Shown here piece after piece: positions 30,682 through 42,654 of a stretch of 64,000 bases of DNA. Location: positions 496,001 through 560,000 of the forward strand of contig NZ_JACXXO010000001.1 of the NCBI RefSeq assembly GCF_017980685.1, read 5' to 3'. The position numbers were made by a program, and so were the translations under genes. The first letter of the stretch is position 1. Each line of letters starts with the position of its first letter. The notes beneath the pieces were generated by a model, which saw only the letters and a list, made by a program, of their open reading frames with translations, was not told where the DNA came from and did no database searches. The stretch is from Pseudomonas iridis. GTDB taxonomy: Bacteria; Pseudomonadota; Gammaproteobacteria; Pseudomonadales; Pseudomonadaceae.

Positions 30682-31416
30682 TTACCGGGCGTACATGCCC
30701 CACCAGAAGACGTGACCAAGGATGACGATTTGCTCCTCCTGGATTTCCTGGAAGCTGTAGTCCTCGTCCGGGTGCTCGTCACGATTGAAGCTGCGCAGGC
30801 GAATGCCGGTAGGCAAGCGATAGAGTTGCTTCACCCGCAACTGGCCGTTGTGGTTGATCGCGTACAGATCACCATCAATGATGTCGCCGATGCCGCACTT
30901 GCCCGCGTTGACACCCACGGTGGCGCCGTCACGCAGTACCGGCAACATGCTGTTGCCACGCACGGTCACGCATTTGGCCTGGTCGAACTGCACACCGTTA
31001 TGGCGCAGGCTGCGCTTGCCGAAGCGCAGGCTAGAGCGTTCGCTCTCTTCGATGACGAATCTTCCTGATCCTGCTGCCAATTCAACCTCGCGAAGAAACG
31101 GCACCGACACCTCGTCGTCATCGACAGGTGTGTCGTCGTCCCACAGCATTATGTCCTTGAGTTCTGCGTGTACGTCACCGCGCCCGGTACCCGCCGACGG
31201 CGCGACATCCGCGCGCCCGCGCAACTGATCGGTGCTCACGGCGAAGTACTCGGCGATCTTCGAAATATGTTTATCCGAAGGATCGACGATCTTCCCGCTG
31301 AGAATCCGCGAGAGAGTGGATTGAGGCACGCCGGTGCGACGGTGGAGCTCCGTGGGGGAGATCCCGTGCTGATCGAGCAGTGCTCTTAAGACGGAGGATA
31401 CGTTGCGTTTTTGCAT
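30682..31416 (-). CDS. prtR: CI/LexA-type self-cleaving repressor of the tailocin (PrtR-like)
   Basis: From ATG 31416 the product has 244 aa. Residues 17-40 form an XRE helix-turn-helix (ISPTELHRRTGVPQSTLSRI). The C-terminal S24 peptidase domain holds Ser156 in RGNSMLP and Lys196 in LRVKQL, and an Ala115-Gly116 pair (LAAGSG) serves as the cleavage site, so RecA-stimulated self-cleavage after DNA damage is expected. An ATG at 31425 (MRV) is possible, but it overlaps the predicted -10 (31424-31429); with that promoter, transcription starts about at 31416-31418, giving a leaderless mRNA as for lambda cI. No prtN-type activator gene is in the locus. Confidence 0.88.
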   Translation of the reverse strand: MQKRNVSSVLRALLDQHGISPTELHRRTGVPQSTLSRILSGKIVDPSDKHISKIAEYFAVSTDQLRGRADVAPSAGTGRGDVHAELKDIMLWDDDTPVDDDEVSVPFLREVELAAGSGRFVIEESERSSLRFGKRSLRHNGVQFDQAKCVTVRGNSMLPVLRDGATVGVNAGKCGIGDIIDGDLYAINHNGQLRVKQLYRLPTGIRLRSFNRDEHPDEDYSFQEIQEEQIVILGHVFWWGMYAR

Positions 31417-31423
31417 AACGCGC

Positions 31424-31467
31424 ATAATGCTTGAAGTTATTCGCCAAGACAAATGCTGATTTGCATA
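31424..31467 (-). promoter_or_regulatory. Repressor promoter with adjacent operator O4
   Basis: On the minus strand TTGTCT (31452-31447), 17 bp, CATTAT (31429-31424). An operator-like inverted repeat AATGCTGATTTGCATA (31452-31467) abuts the -35 box, where a bound repressor could activate or repress its own gene. Further TGCAT half-sites lie at 31412-31416 and 31473-31477. Confidence 0.55.
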
Positions 31468-31627
31468 ATCAATGCATATAGCGTCTTTTCGACGAAGGAA
31501 ATACACAGCGACCCGCGATGCCTGCGTCGAGCAGACTCCCCATGGTAACCTTGCGCCCATCGCGGAAAAGCCCGGTCGTTGTCCCCGCTTTTGCCCTACA
31601 TCTTTTAACGAGTTGCCTGACAATCCG

Positions 31628-34207
31628 ATGAATAAAGCCGTCTCCGATCTGTCCTCCCACACCCCGATGATGCAGCAATACTGGCGCCTGAAGAATCAGC
31701 ACCCGGATCAGCTGATGTTCTACCGCATGGGTGACTTCTACGAGATCTTCTATGAAGACGCGAAGAAGGCCGCCAAGCTGCTCGAAATCACGCTGACTGC
31801 GCGCGGGCAATCGGCGGGACAGGCGATTCCGATGTGTGGGATTCCTTACCACGCCGCAGAAGGTTACCTGGCGAAACTGGTCAAGCTTGGCGAGTCGGTG
31901 GTGATCTGCGAGCAGGTCGGCGATCCGGCCACCAGTAAAGGGCCGGTTGATCGTCAGGTGGTGCGGATCATCACGCCAGGCACGGTCAGCGACGAGGCGC
32001 TGCTCGATGAGCGCCGCGACAACCTGATTGCCGCCGTGCTGGGCGACGAGCGCCTGTTTGGTCTGGCGGTGCTGGACATCACCAGCGGCAACTTCACCGT
32101 GCTGGAAATCAAGGGCTGGGAAAATCTGCTGGCCGAGCTTGAGCGGGTCAACCCGGTGGAACTGATGATCCCGGATGACTGGCCGCGGGATCTGCCGGCG
32201 GAAAAACGCCGGGGCGTGCGGCGTCGTGCGCCGTGGGATTTCGAGCGTGATTCGGCGCTGAAAAGTCTCTGCCAGCAATTTTCCACCCAGGACCTGAAGG
32301 GCTTCGGTTGCGAAAACCTGACACTGGCCATCGGCGCTGCCGGATGCCTGCTGGCCTATGCCAAGGAAACCCAGCGCACCGCCCTGCCCCACCTGCGCAG
32401 CCTGCGCCACGAACGTCTCGATGACACTGTTGTGCTCGACGGCGCGAGCCGGCGCAATCTGGAGCTCGACACCAACCTGGCCGGGGGCCGCGACAACACT
32501 CTGCAATCGGTGGTCGATCGCTGCCAGACCGCCATGGGCAGCCGTCTGCTGACGCGTTGGCTGAACCGTCCGCTGCGTGATCTGACCGTACTGCTGGCGC
32601 GTCAGACATCGATCACTTGCCTGCTCGACCGCTATCGTTTCGAAAAACTGCAGCCGCAACTCAAGGAAATCGGCGACATCGAGCGGATTCTCGCGCGAAT
32701 CGGCCTGCGCAATGCGCGTCCGCGTGACCTTGCGCGCCTGCGCGATGCCCTTGGTGCGCTGCCGGAACTGCAAGTAGCGATGACCGATCTGGAAGCACCG
32801 CACCTGCAAAGTCTGGCGACAACCACCAGCACTTACCCGGAACTGGCGGCACTGCTGGAAAAAGCCATTATCGACAACCCGCCTGCGGTGATCCGTGACG
32901 GCGGCGTGTTGAAGACCGGTTACGACAGCGAACTCGACGAGTTGCAATCGCTGAGCGAAAACGCCGGCCAGTTCCTGATCGATCTGGAAGCCCGGGAAAA
33001 GGCTCGCACCGGGCTGTCCCACCTGAAAGTCGGCTACAACCGTATTCACGGCTACTTCATCGAGCTGCCGAGCAAGCAAGCCGAATCGGCACCGGCGGAT
33101 TACATCCGTCGCCAGACCTTGAAAGGTGCCGAGCGTTTCATCACGCCAGAGCTGAAAGAGTTCGAAGACAAGGCGCTGTCGGCCAAGAGCCGCGCCCTCG
33201 CTCGCGAAAAGATGCTCTATGAGGCGCTGCTGGAAGATCTGATCAGCCAGTTGCCACCGCTCCAGGACACCGCCGGCGCGCTGGCCGAGCTGGACGTGCT
33301 GAGCAACCTCGCCGAACGCGCACTGAATCTGGATCTGAACTGCCCGCGTTTCGTCAGCGAGCCGTGCATGCGCATTACTCAGGGTCGTCACCCGGTGGTC
33401 GAGCAAGTCCTGACCACGCCGTTCGTGGCCAATGACCTGAGTCTGGATGACAACACGCGGATGCTGGTGATCACCGGCCCGAACATGGGCGGTAAATCCA
33501 CCTACATGCGTCAAACTGCTTTGATCGTGCTGCTGGCACACATCGGCAGCTTCGTGCCGGCGGCCAGTTGCGAACTGTCGTTGGTTGACCGAATCTTCAC
33601 CCGGATCGGTTCCAGTGATGACCTGGCTGGTGGCCGCTCGACCTTCATGGTGGAAATGAGCGAAACCGCCAACATCCTGCACAACGCCACCGAACGCAGT
33701 CTGGTGCTGATGGACGAAGTCGGACGCGGTACGAGCACCTTCGACGGCCTGTCGCTGGCCTGGGCTGCGGCCGAGCGCTTGGCGCATCTGCGCGCCTACA
33801 CGCTGTTCGCCACGCACTATTTCGAACTGACCGTGTTGCCGGAAGCCGAGCCGTTGGTGGCCAACGTCCACCTCAACGCAACCGAACATAATGAGCGCAT
33901 CGTGTTCCTGCACCATGTGCTGCCAGGGCCTGCAAGTCAGAGCTACGGCCTGGCGGTCGCGCAACTGGCGGGCGTACCGAGCGAAGTCATCGTGCGGGCG
34001 CGGGAACATCTGAGTCGACTGGAAGAGACCGCGCTGCCCCATGAAGCGCCGAAACCGGTCAAGGGAAAACCCGCAGCGCCGCAACAAAGCGATATGTTTG
34101 CCAGTTTGCCGCACCCGGTGCTGGATGAGCTGGCTAAACTGGACATTGACGACATGACTCCGCGTCGTGCTCTGGAAATGCTCTATGCGCTGAAGAACCG
34201 GATATAA
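31628..34207 (+). CDS. mutS: DNA mismatch repair protein MutS
   Basis: An 859-aa MutS starting at ATG 31628 ([20 protein letters not shown]); the frame is open upstream across the repressor promoter but that is non-coding. Mismatch-binding Phe37 and Glu39 are in MGDFYEIF; the Walker A motif GPNMGGKST is at residues 617-625, and the Walker B part [14 protein letters not shown] follows. It recognises base mismatches and recruits MutL. The 3' end is duplicated in a 21-bp tandem repeat. mutS is the classical flank of Pseudomonas tailocin loci. Confidence 0.97.
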   Translation: MNKAVSDLSSHTPMMQQYWRLKNQHPDQLMFYRMGDFYEIFYEDAKKAAKLLEITLTARGQSAGQAIPMCGIPYHAAEGYLAKLVKLGESVVICEQVGDPATSKGPVDRQVVRIITPGTVSDEALLDERRDNLIAAVLGDERLFGLAVLDITSGNFTVLEIKGWENLLAELERVNPVELMIPDDWPRDLPAEKRRGVRRRAPWDFERDSALKSLCQQFSTQDLKGFGCENLTLAIGAAGCLLAYAKETQRTALPHLRSLRHERLDDTVVLDGASRRNLELDTNLAGGRDNTLQSVVDRCQTAMGSRLLTRWLNRPLRDLTVLLARQTSITCLLDRYRFEKLQPQLKEIGDIERILARIGLRNARPRDLARLRDALGALPELQVAMTDLEAPHLQSLATTTSTYPELAALLEKAIIDNPPAVIRDGGVLKTGYDSELDELQSLSENAGQFLIDLEAREKARTGLSHLKVGYNRIHGYFIELPSKQAESAPADYIRRQTLKGAERFITPELKEFEDKALSAKSRALAREKMLYEALLEDLISQLPPLQDTAGALAELDVLSNLAERALNLDLNCPRFVSEPCMRITQGRHPVVEQVLTTPFVANDLSLDDNTRMLVITGPNMGGKSTYMRQTALIVLLAHIGSFVPAASCELSLVDRIFTRIGSSDDLAGGRSTFMVEMSETANILHNATERSLVLMDEVGRGTSTFDGLSLAWAAAERLAHLRAYTLFATHYFELTVLPEAEPLVANVHLNATEHNERIVFLHHVLPGPASQSYGLAVAQLAGVPSEVIVRAREHLSRLEETALPHEAPKPVKGKPAAPQQSDMFASLPHPVLDELAKLDIDDMTPRRALEMLYALKNRI

Positions 34208-34228
34208 GCACTGAAGAACCGGATATAA
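34187..34228 (+). repeat. 21-bp tandem duplication at the end of mutS
   Basis: The last 21 bp of mutS including the stop (GCGCTGAAGAACCGGATATAA) are followed directly by a second copy with one change (GCACTG...). The second copy is after the stop and has no coding effect. It looks like recent replication slippage. Confidence 0.92.
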
Positions 34229-34370
34229 CGCAAACGGCTTCAAGCTGTTAGAATCTCGCGCGGTTTGGGATGCTGCTGGCTAATAGCCTGGCCAGCAGAC
34301 ATCGCTCCCGAACCTGGCGACCCCAACCGTGAAGGGGCAACGCTGCCGCCGCCTGAGGAGAGAACTAGAA

Positions 34371-34694
34371 ATGACCTTCGTCGTCACCGACAACTGCATC
34401 AAGTGCAAGTACACCGACTGCGTAGAAGTCTGTCCGGTGGACTGCTTTTACGAAGGCCCGAACTTCCTGGTGATTCACCCGGATGAGTGCATCGACTGCG
34501 CCCTGTGCGAACCAGAATGCCCGGCCGTAGCCATTTTCTCCGAGGACGAAGTTCCGGAAGAGATGCAGGAATTCATCCAGCTGAACGTTGAGTTGGCAGA
34601 AATCTGGCCGAACATCACCGAGAAGAAAGAATCTCTGCCGGATGCCGAAGAGTGGGATGGCGTCAAAGGCAAGATCAAAGACCTCGAACGCTGA
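34371..34694 (+). CDS. fdxA: Ferredoxin FdxA (3Fe-4S / 4Fe-4S)
   Basis: A 107-aa seven-iron ferredoxin starting [17 protein letters not shown]. Cluster ligands are visible at Cys9, Cys17, Cys21 and Cys40, Cys43, Cys46, Cys50 (extra cysteines at 12 and 25). The C-terminal helix ([20 protein letters not shown]) is typical. It is an electron carrier of the Azotobacter FdI type. GAGGAGA lies before the start. Conserved order mutS-fdxA-rsmZ-rpoS. Confidence 0.95.
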   Translation: MTFVVTDNCIKCKYTDCVEVCPVDCFYEGPNFLVIHPDECIDCALCEPECPAVAIFSEDEVPEEMQEFIQLNVELAEIWPNITEKKESLPDAEEWDGVKGKIKDLER

Positions 34695-34710
34695 TCTGTC
34701 ACGCGCTCGA

Positions 34711-34737
34711 AAAAAGGCCCCTCTTGCGGGCCTTTTT
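34711..34737 (+). terminator. Intrinsic terminator of fdxA
   Basis: Stem AAAAAGGCCC / GGGCCTTTTT with a 7-nt loop, 17 bp after the fdxA stop. The symmetrical A and T runs could also stop rsmZ read-through from the other side. Confidence 0.88.
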
Positions 34738-34766
34738 GCTTTTGCGGTTTTTACTTTTTTGCAGAC

Positions 34767-34895
34767 AAAAAAAGGGGCGGTTTGACCCGCCCACATTTTT
34801 CCCTATTCCCTGTGTTCCCTTTCATCGTCCTGATGAATCGCATCCTGCGATGTCCATTCCCCTCTTCCTTGAAGGGCGTGTCTGTCCGTCGACAC
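34767..34895 (-). ncRNA. rsmZ: RsmZ small RNA (sequesters RsmA/RsmE)
   Basis: About 129 nt, convergent with fdxA. The RNA starts near UGUGUCGACGGACAGACAC and contains eight or so GGA motifs, several in hairpin loops: ATCGC-AGGAT-GCGAT, TTCATC-AGGAC-GATGAA and CCCTTC-AAGGA-AGAGGGG. It ends with a GGGCGG / CCGCCC terminator and a seven-T run. Such RNAs bind RsmA/CsrA-type proteins and release repression of secondary metabolism. A -10-like TAGTAT (34908-34903) and a GacA palindrome at 35066-35083 precede it. The fdxA-rpoS location is the known rsmZ site in Pseudomonas. Confidence 0.93.
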
Positions 34896-35065
34896 AACCC
34901 CGATACTAGAGAATTTCCCGGCAAGAGCAATGCGTCCTGAGCGCTCAAACGGTTCGTCACAAGCGATTCATATTAAAAAATAAGCTTATTAATCAATAGG
35001 TTAAAATCATCCCATCAAAAAACAGACGCCTTCCACCGTGTAAAAATAACGAACACTTACGAAAC

Positions 35066-35083
35066 AGTAAGAAAAGGCTTACA
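35066..35083 (-). promoter_or_regulatory. GacA upstream activating sequence for rsmZ
   Basis: On the minus strand TGTAAG-CCTTTT-CTTACT, one base from the TGTAAG-N6-CTTACA GacA consensus. It lies about 170-190 bp before the rsmZ start, the known distance in P. fluorescens. Phosphorylated GacA is expected to bind and switch on rsmZ. Confidence 0.9.
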
Positions 35084-35115
35084 GAGCGAGACTACAAATC
35101 TCGACCGATAGCTTT

Positions 35116-35213
35116 TGTAGGAGTTGCCGAAGGCTCGGCCGCGATCGGAAGACCTTATGACTTTGCTTTTAAGAGTCCAGATCAAAAGATCGCAGCCTTC
35201 GGCAGCTCCTACA
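35116..35213. repeat. REP pair, second family
   Basis: Inverted copies of TGTAGGAGTTGCCGAAGGCT...GCGATC and GATCGCAGCCTTCGGCAGCTCCTACA, about 98 bp, between rsmZ control DNA and the rpoS terminator. A different family from the GTGGGAGCG repeats; a second copy is at 43552. Confidence 0.88.
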
Positions 35214-35248
35214 CACAAAGCCGAGATTCGACGCGAATTCCAGGCAAC

Positions 35249-35276
35249 AAAAAACCCCGAACCAGTCGGGGCTTTT
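35249..35276 (-). terminator. Intrinsic terminator of rpoS
   Basis: Minus-strand stem CCCCGA / TCGGGG followed by seven or more T, 23 bp after the rpoS stop. Confidence 0.88.
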
Positions 35277-35298
35277 TGCGGGTGGTCGTTTGAAACGC

Positions 35299-36309
35299 TT
35301 ACTGGAACAGCGACTCGCTCGACAGGCCATTCTTCTCAAGGATTTCGCGAAGTCGCTTGAGGCCTTCTACCTGGATCTGTCGTACCCGTTCCCGGGTCAG
35401 GCCGATCTCCAGGCCTACATCTTCCAGCGTGCTGCTCTCGTGGCCGCGCAAGCCGAAGCGGCGGATGACCACCTCACGCTGCTTGTCGGTCAGCTCCGAC
35501 AGCCATTGATCGATGCTCTGCGACAAGTCATCGTCCTGCAGCAGTTCGCATGGATCGGTCGGACGATCATCAGTAAGTGTGTCCAGCAGGGTTTTATCCG
35601 AATCCGGACCCAGCGAGACGTCGACCGAAGAAACACGCTCGTTCAGGCCCAGCATGCGCTTGACCTCACCTACCGGTTTTTCCAGCAGGTTGGCGATTTC
35701 TTCGGGTGAAGGTTCGTGGTCGAGTTTCTGCGTCAGCTCCCGTGCAGCCCGCAGGTACACATTGAGCTCCTTGACCACATGGATCGGCAACCGGATGGTC
35801 CGGGTCTGATTCATGATCGCGCGCTCGATGGTCTGACGAATCCACCAGGTCGCGTAGGTCGAGAAGCGGAAGCCGCGCTCGGGGTCGAACTTTTCTACCG
35901 CGCGGATCAAGCCGAGGTTGCCCTCTTCGATCAGATCCAGCAGCGACAGCCCCCGATTGACGTAACGCCGGGCGATTTTCACCACCAGCCGAAGGTTACT
36001 TTCAATCATGCGCTTGCGCCCGGCCGGATCGCCACTTTGCGACAAGCGCGCAAAATGAACTTCTTCCTCGGGGGAGAGCAATGGGGAAAAGCCGATTTCG
36101 TTGAGATACAACTGCGTGGCATCGAGTGCCCGAGTGTAATCGATGTATTTATGTTGTTTGAGTGAAGCAGATTGTTTGGATTTGGAACGAACGGAAGGTG
36201 GAGCAGCCCCTTCATCATTCGACATCGAAGATTCCGAATCGATGCCGGCCTCCATAAGGAGAACCTCATCGTCGATGTCAAACTCCGGCACTTCTTTACT
36301 GAGAGCCAT
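35299..36309 (-). CDS. rpoS: RNA polymerase sigma factor RpoS
   Basis: A 336-aa stationary-phase sigma factor (usual length about 335). Region 1.2 carries [20 protein letters not shown], region 2 has [20 protein letters not shown] and the -10-recognising [20 protein letters not shown], and region 4 ends [20 protein letters not shown] then [20 protein letters not shown]. It directs general stress genes. nlpD lies 106 bp upstream and in pseudomonads holds the main rpoS promoter. Confidence 0.97.
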   Translation of the reverse strand: MALSKEVPEFDIDDEVLLMEAGIDSESSMSNDEGAAPPSVRSKSKQSASLKQHKYIDYTRALDATQLYLNEIGFSPLLSPEEEVHFARLSQSGDPAGRKRMIESNLRLVVKIARRYVNRGLSLLDLIEEGNLGLIRAVEKFDPERGFRFSTYATWWIRQTIERAIMNQTRTIRLPIHVVKELNVYLRAARELTQKLDHEPSPEEIANLLEKPVGEVKRMLGLNERVSSVDVSLGPDSDKTLLDTLTDDRPTDPCELLQDDDLSQSIDQWLSELTDKQREVVIRRFGLRGHESSTLEDVGLEIGLTRERVRQIQVEGLKRLREILEKNGLSSESLFQ

Positions 36310-36415
36310 TGTTATAGTCCTTTGGTGAGTTCGACCCCAAGCTCAAGCGACGCCTCTATCCTTGGCAACGCTGGAGCCTGTCCCCTCTACGCGACGGAAC
36401 AGGCTGGATTGCAAA

Positions 36416-37285
36416 TCAACGCCTTGGCAGGAACTGCAGCGGATCTACTGGTTTACCTTGTCGGCGAATCTCAAAATGCAGTTTCACCCGGTCTGTACCC
36501 GTTGACCCCATTTCGGCAATTGTCTGTCCGACTTTGACCTGCTGTCCCTCCCGAACCAACAGCCTGCGGTTATGTCCGTAAGCACTGACGTAGGTTTCGC
36601 TGTGTTTGATGATGACTAATTCGCCGTAGCCCCTTAAGCCACTCCCGGCGTAAACCACCGTCCCATCAGACGCAGCTAAAACAGGCTGTCCCAAATCTCC
36701 GGCGATATCAATTCCTTTATTCAAACTACCGTTTGAAGAGAATTTACCAATCAGAATGCCATTAGATGGCCATCCCCAGCCGTTCGGGGCTGGGCCGGCA
36801 GGAGGCATTGGAGCCGGGGTTTGCTTGTTGGCGACGGACGGTACAGCACCCGCAGAACCGCGGGTTGTGGTGGTCGTTGTGCCATTTGCCTGGCGCCGGA
36901 TTACCGTGGTTTTGCTGGACGATGAAGGCGAGGAACTGGCGCTGCTCACCACGGCAGTCGGCGTTGATCCGGTACGCCCGTCGAAGCGAATTGTCTGACC
37001 CGGATGGATCGTATACGGCGTAGGAATATTGTTCCGCGCCGCGAGGGCTTTGTAGTCCCAGCCGTAGCGAAATGCGATGGAAAACATCGTATCGCCCGGA
37101 CGGACTACATATTGACCGGTCGTCACGGTAGGACGCTGTGCGGCCGCGCCGTTGCGATCGACTACCCGGACATTGCTCGATTTGGTGCTGGAGCAACCCA
37201 CCAGCAAGGTGCTCAAGACAAGGCCAGTCACCAGGCGCTGAAAGCTCGTGTTACCCATACGCTGCGCAATGACAGTGAGACTCAC
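36416..37285 (-). CDS. nlpD: NlpD-type lipoprotein with LysM and degenerate M23 domain
   Basis: I chose GTG 37285 (MSLTVIAQRMGNTSFQRLVT; 289 aa). The lipobox LLVGC puts the lipidated Cys at residue 31. A LysM domain follows (YVVRPGDTMFSIAFRYGWDY, about 57-77), then a Ser/Thr/Pro linker and a C-terminal LytM domain (NKGIDIAGDLGQPVLAASDG). The usual first zinc histidine before GIDIA is replaced (NKGIDI) and HxH is KLHF, so it should be an inactive regulator of an amidase, as E. coli NlpD is for AmiC. Confidence 0.92.
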   Translation of the reverse strand: MSLTVIAQRMGNTSFQRLVTGLVLSTLLVGCSSTKSSNVRVVDRNGAAAQRPTVTTGQYVVRPGDTMFSIAFRYGWDYKALAARNNIPTPYTIHPGQTIRFDGRTGSTPTAVVSSASSSPSSSSKTTVIRRQANGTTTTTTRGSAGAVPSVANKQTPAPMPPAGPAPNGWGWPSNGILIGKFSSNGSLNKGIDIAGDLGQPVLAASDGTVVYAGSGLRGYGELVIIKHSETYVSAYGHNRRLLVREGQQVKVGQTIAEMGSTGTDRVKLHFEIRRQGKPVDPLQFLPRR

Positions 37286-37496
37286 CCGCCGCTCCCTTTG
37301 TGGTGGCTGAAAAATTCGAATGCCGAACTCCGGCATGAGGTGTCGCAAGTATAACGGGCCGAATCGGCTTTACCTTTAATGAAGCGAACTCGCTTCACGC
37401 ACACGTTTGCAAGCTGACAATCTGCTGCGTTTAAACGATCGCTGCTGGTGTAAGACCGAGGCCAGCGAAAGGAATTCAGCACCGTTGAACAAATGC

Positions 37497-38910
<1,414 letters not shown>

Positions 38911-38923
<13 letters not shown>

Positions 38924-39969
38924 GGGCTGTCCGTCTGCCCCACCGGCACCAGATCAACGAGCTCGCGCACCAATACAGTGGCGAAGCATCCGGCCGGGAG
39001 GACGAATTCCAGTTGCAGAATGTCAGGCTGGGGATAATGCCACGTCAACCCGCCAATGGGCAGCCGCAGGATGCGACGTTCGTGACTCATGCCGGCGTTG
39101 ATCAACCAATCGCGCAGATCCGCTTCACGCGCGGCAATCCCCTGCTCCAGATCATGGACAGTGCCAGCGGCCGGGGAGTCACCTTCACCCCACTGCGGGC
39201 CGGTCGGATGCAGATCGAGAATCGCCAGACGCGGGTCGCTCAATTCAGCTTCACCGGCCGGGAAGAAACTACGGCTATCGGTGAAAGCCAGCAGATCGCC
39301 GACCAGCGCGCGCTGCCAGGTGCCATCCGCCACACGTGCAGCCAACACCTGGTTAAACAGAAAACTGCGCGCCGTCGACAGCAGTCGCGAGCGTACATTG
39401 CGCTGCTCCGGCAATGCCTTGCGCGCCGCCCACGATCGGGCATCGACGACGTTGCCGCCGTCATGGCCGAAACGCTGGGCGCCGAAATAATTGGGAATAC
39501 CTTGTTTGACGATCAGTTGCAGGCGCTCTTCAATCGCGGCTTTGTCGCCGGCGAACTGCGTCAGGCGCAACGTGAAACCATTCGCCGAATGCGCACCGCG
39601 TTGCAGCTTGCGCTTGTGGCGAGTGGTCTTGAGGATTTTCAACGTGTCGTTTTCCGCCGCCGACAGATCAGGATCTGCCTTGCCCGGCAGTTGCACACTG
39701 AACCACTGACGGGTCAGCGCCTGACGGTCCTTGAGACCGGCGTAGCTGACAGTACGCAGCGGCACACCGGCAGCCTTGGCGATACGCCGTGCGGCTTCCT
39801 CGGTGTTCAGGCCACGCTTTTCCACCCAGATCCACAGGTGTTCGCCGTCGCCGCTGAACGGGATATCCAGCACTTCATCCACCTGAAAATCTTCAGCGAT
39901 GGCTTTCAGTACCGCAGTGCCGAGGGGTTCGCCATAGGCGCGCGGGCCGAGCAATTGCAGTTCATTCAT
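38911..39969 (-). CDS. truD: tRNA pseudouridine(13) synthase TruD
   Basis: A 352-aa enzyme making pseudouridine 13 in tRNA-Glu. The catalytic aspartate is in [20 protein letters not shown] and the family motif [15 protein letters not shown] follows (about residues 160-175). Overlaps ispF by 4 bp and surE by 13 bp, so the genes are probably translated in series. Confidence 0.96.
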
Positions 39970-40439
39970 GCGCGCAGCAACAAAGCAACGGAGTGCACGG
40001 CGATGCCTTCTTCGCGACCGACAAAGCCAAGCTTTTCGGTGGTGGTAGCTTTCACGTTCACTTGATCCAACTCAACTTGAAGATCCGCGGCGATCAGTGC
40101 GCGCATCGATTCGATATGCGGGGCCATTTTCGGCGCCTGGGCAACGATGGTGTTATCGACGTTGCCGACTTTCCAGCCCTTGGCGTGGATCAGACCGACC
40201 ACATGACGCAGCAACGCTCGGCTGTCGGCGCCCTTGAATTGTGGGTCGGTATCCGGGAAATGTTTGCCGATATCGCCCAGCGCAGCCGCGCCGAGCAAGG
40301 CATCGCTCAAGGCGTGCAGCAGGACGTCACCGTCGGAATGAGCGAGCAGCCCGAAGCTGTGTGCAATGCGCACGCCGCCCAGAGTAATGAAATCGCCTTC
40401 AGCGAAACGGTGCACATCATAGCCGTGGCCAATACGCAT
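39966..40439 (-). CDS. ispF: 2-C-methyl-D-erythritol 2,4-cyclodiphosphate synthase
   Basis: The ATG at 40439 ([20 protein letters not shown]) gives the standard 157 aa. Zinc ligands Asp8 and His10 (GYDVH) and the motif [21 protein letters not shown] are intact. It is step 5 of the MEP isoprenoid route; ispD is about 4 kb away, split from ispF here by fghA/adhC, and dxr is at the end of the window. Confidence 0.96.
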   Translation of the reverse strand: MRIGHGYDVHRFAEGDFITLGGVRIAHSFGLLAHSDGDVLLHALSDALLGAAALGDIGKHFPDTDPQFKGADSRALLRHVVGLIHAKGWKVGNVDNTIVAQAPKMAPHIESMRALIAADLQVELDQVNVKATTTEKLGFVGREEGIAVHSVALLLRA

Positions 40440-40440
40440 A

Positions 40441-40470
40441 AAAAAAACGCCCCGATTTTTGTCAGGGCGT
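40441..40470 (-). terminator. Intrinsic terminator of fghA
   Basis: Minus-strand stem ACGCCC / GGGCGT (12-nt loop) followed by seven T; located between the fghA stop and the ispF start codon, so its T-run touches the ispF start region. Confidence 0.8.
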
Positions 40471-40483
40471 GATTCTACCTGCA

Positions 40484-41329
40484 TTAGCCCCGAAGGGCTT
40501 GTGCGTGATGCTGCAAGTGGTCGTCTATAAAGCTTGAGATGAAGAAATAGCTGTGGTCGTAGCCCGGTTGCAAGCGCAGCGTCAGCGGATGACCCGCTTG
40601 TTTTGCCGCTTGTTGCAAGGCTTCGGGGTTGAGCTGAGTCGCGAGGAAATCATCGCGATCACCTTGATCGACCAGCAGCGGGAGCTTCTCGTCAGCCTCG
40701 GCGATCAGCGCACAGGCATCCCACTCTTTCCACTTCGAACGGTCTTCACCCAGATAACGAGAAAATGCCTTCTGCCCCCACGGGCAATCCATCGGGTTGT
40801 TGATCGGCGAAAAGGCCGACACCGATTGATAACGCCCCGGATTGCGCAAGGCACACACCAACGCACCGTGGCCACCCATGGAGTGGCCGCTGATACTGCG
40901 TTTATCGGACGCAGGGAAATGCGCTTCAACCAGTGAAGGCAATTCCTGCACGACATAGTCATGCATCCGATAGTGCCGCGACCAGGGTTCCTGCGTGGCA
41001 TTCAGATAAAACCCGGCACCGAGACCAAAGTCCCACGCGCCATCCGGATCGCCCGGCACATCGGGACCGCGCGGGCTGGTGTCCGGTGCGACGATGATCA
41101 GACCGAGTTCAGCAGCCATGCGCAACGCGCCGGCCTTGTGCATGAAGTTCTCGTCGGTACAGGTCAGCCCCGACAGCCAGTACAACACCGGCAGCTTGCC
41201 GCCCTGCTCCGCCTGCGGTGGCAGGTACACGGCAAATACCATGTCGCAGCCCAGCACGTCGGAACGGTGACGATAGCGCTTGTGCCAACCGCCAAAACTC
41301 TTCTGACAGGAGATATTTTCCAGGTTCAA
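40484..41329 (-). CDS. fghA: S-formylglutathione hydrolase
   Basis: Hydrolyses S-formylglutathione to formate and glutathione, the step after AdhC in formaldehyde detoxification. The product from TTG 41329 is [20 protein letters not shown]..., 281 aa, the family length; GGGAG precedes it and no ATG fits. The nucleophile is Ser150 in [12 protein letters not shown]; catalytic Asp and His lie in [11 protein letters not shown] and [10 protein letters not shown]. adhC lies just upstream, separated by a short repeat element. Confidence 0.93.
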   Translation of the reverse strand: MNLENISCQKSFGGWHKRYRHRSDVLGCDMVFAVYLPPQAEQGGKLPVLYWLSGLTCTDENFMHKAGALRMAAELGLIIVAPDTSPRGPDVPGDPDGAWDFGLGAGFYLNATQEPWSRHYRMHDYVVQELPSLVEAHFPASDKRSISGHSMGGHGALVCALRNPGRYQSVSAFSPINNPMDCPWGQKAFSRYLGEDRSKWKEWDACALIAEADEKLPLLVDQGDRDDFLATQLNPEALQQAAKQAGHPLTLRLQPGYDHSYFFISSFIDDHLQHHAQALRG

Positions 41330-41340
41330 GGGGGTTCTCC

Positions 41341-41424
41341 CAGCTGCAAGCGGCAAGCTTCGAGCTTCAAGAAAAGGCAAATGCGCTCTTGCTTGCAGCT
41401 TGAAGCTTGTAACCTGGAGCTGCT
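41341..41424. repeat. Imperfect inverted repeat (third REP-like family) between adhC and fghA
   Basis: AGCTGCAAGCGGCAAGCTTC and GAGCTTCAAG on the left mirror CTTGCTTGCAGCTTGAAGCT and GGAGCTGC on the right, over 84 bp. Made of AGCTTGMAGCT-like units common in Pseudomonas intergenic DNA. It fills the gap between the adhC stop and fghA start. Confidence 0.75.
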
Positions 41425-41425
41425 T

Positions 41426-42559
<1,134 letters not shown>

Positions 42560-42654
42560 TTAAATAAAAAAGCAGACAAGGAGTGTAATACATGGCCTGA
42601 CGATGAATAATCAGGCCAAAAGCAAAACATTATTGCCATACAGGGATAATCCTG

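Noticed and set aside
248..31627. Complete prophage with integrase, attachment sites and head genes
   Set aside because: No integrase, terminase, portal, capsid or replication genes and no flanking direct repeats were found; only tail, regulation and lysis genes are present.
31469..34243. 924-codon open frame on the minus strand opposite mutS
   Set aside because: mutS on the plus strand is unambiguous; the antisense frame reads as low-complexity Gln/Arg/His protein with no known domain.
35124..35360. 78-codon plus-strand frame before rpoS
   Set aside because: It consists mainly of the REP pair and the rpoS terminator and then runs antisense into rpoS.
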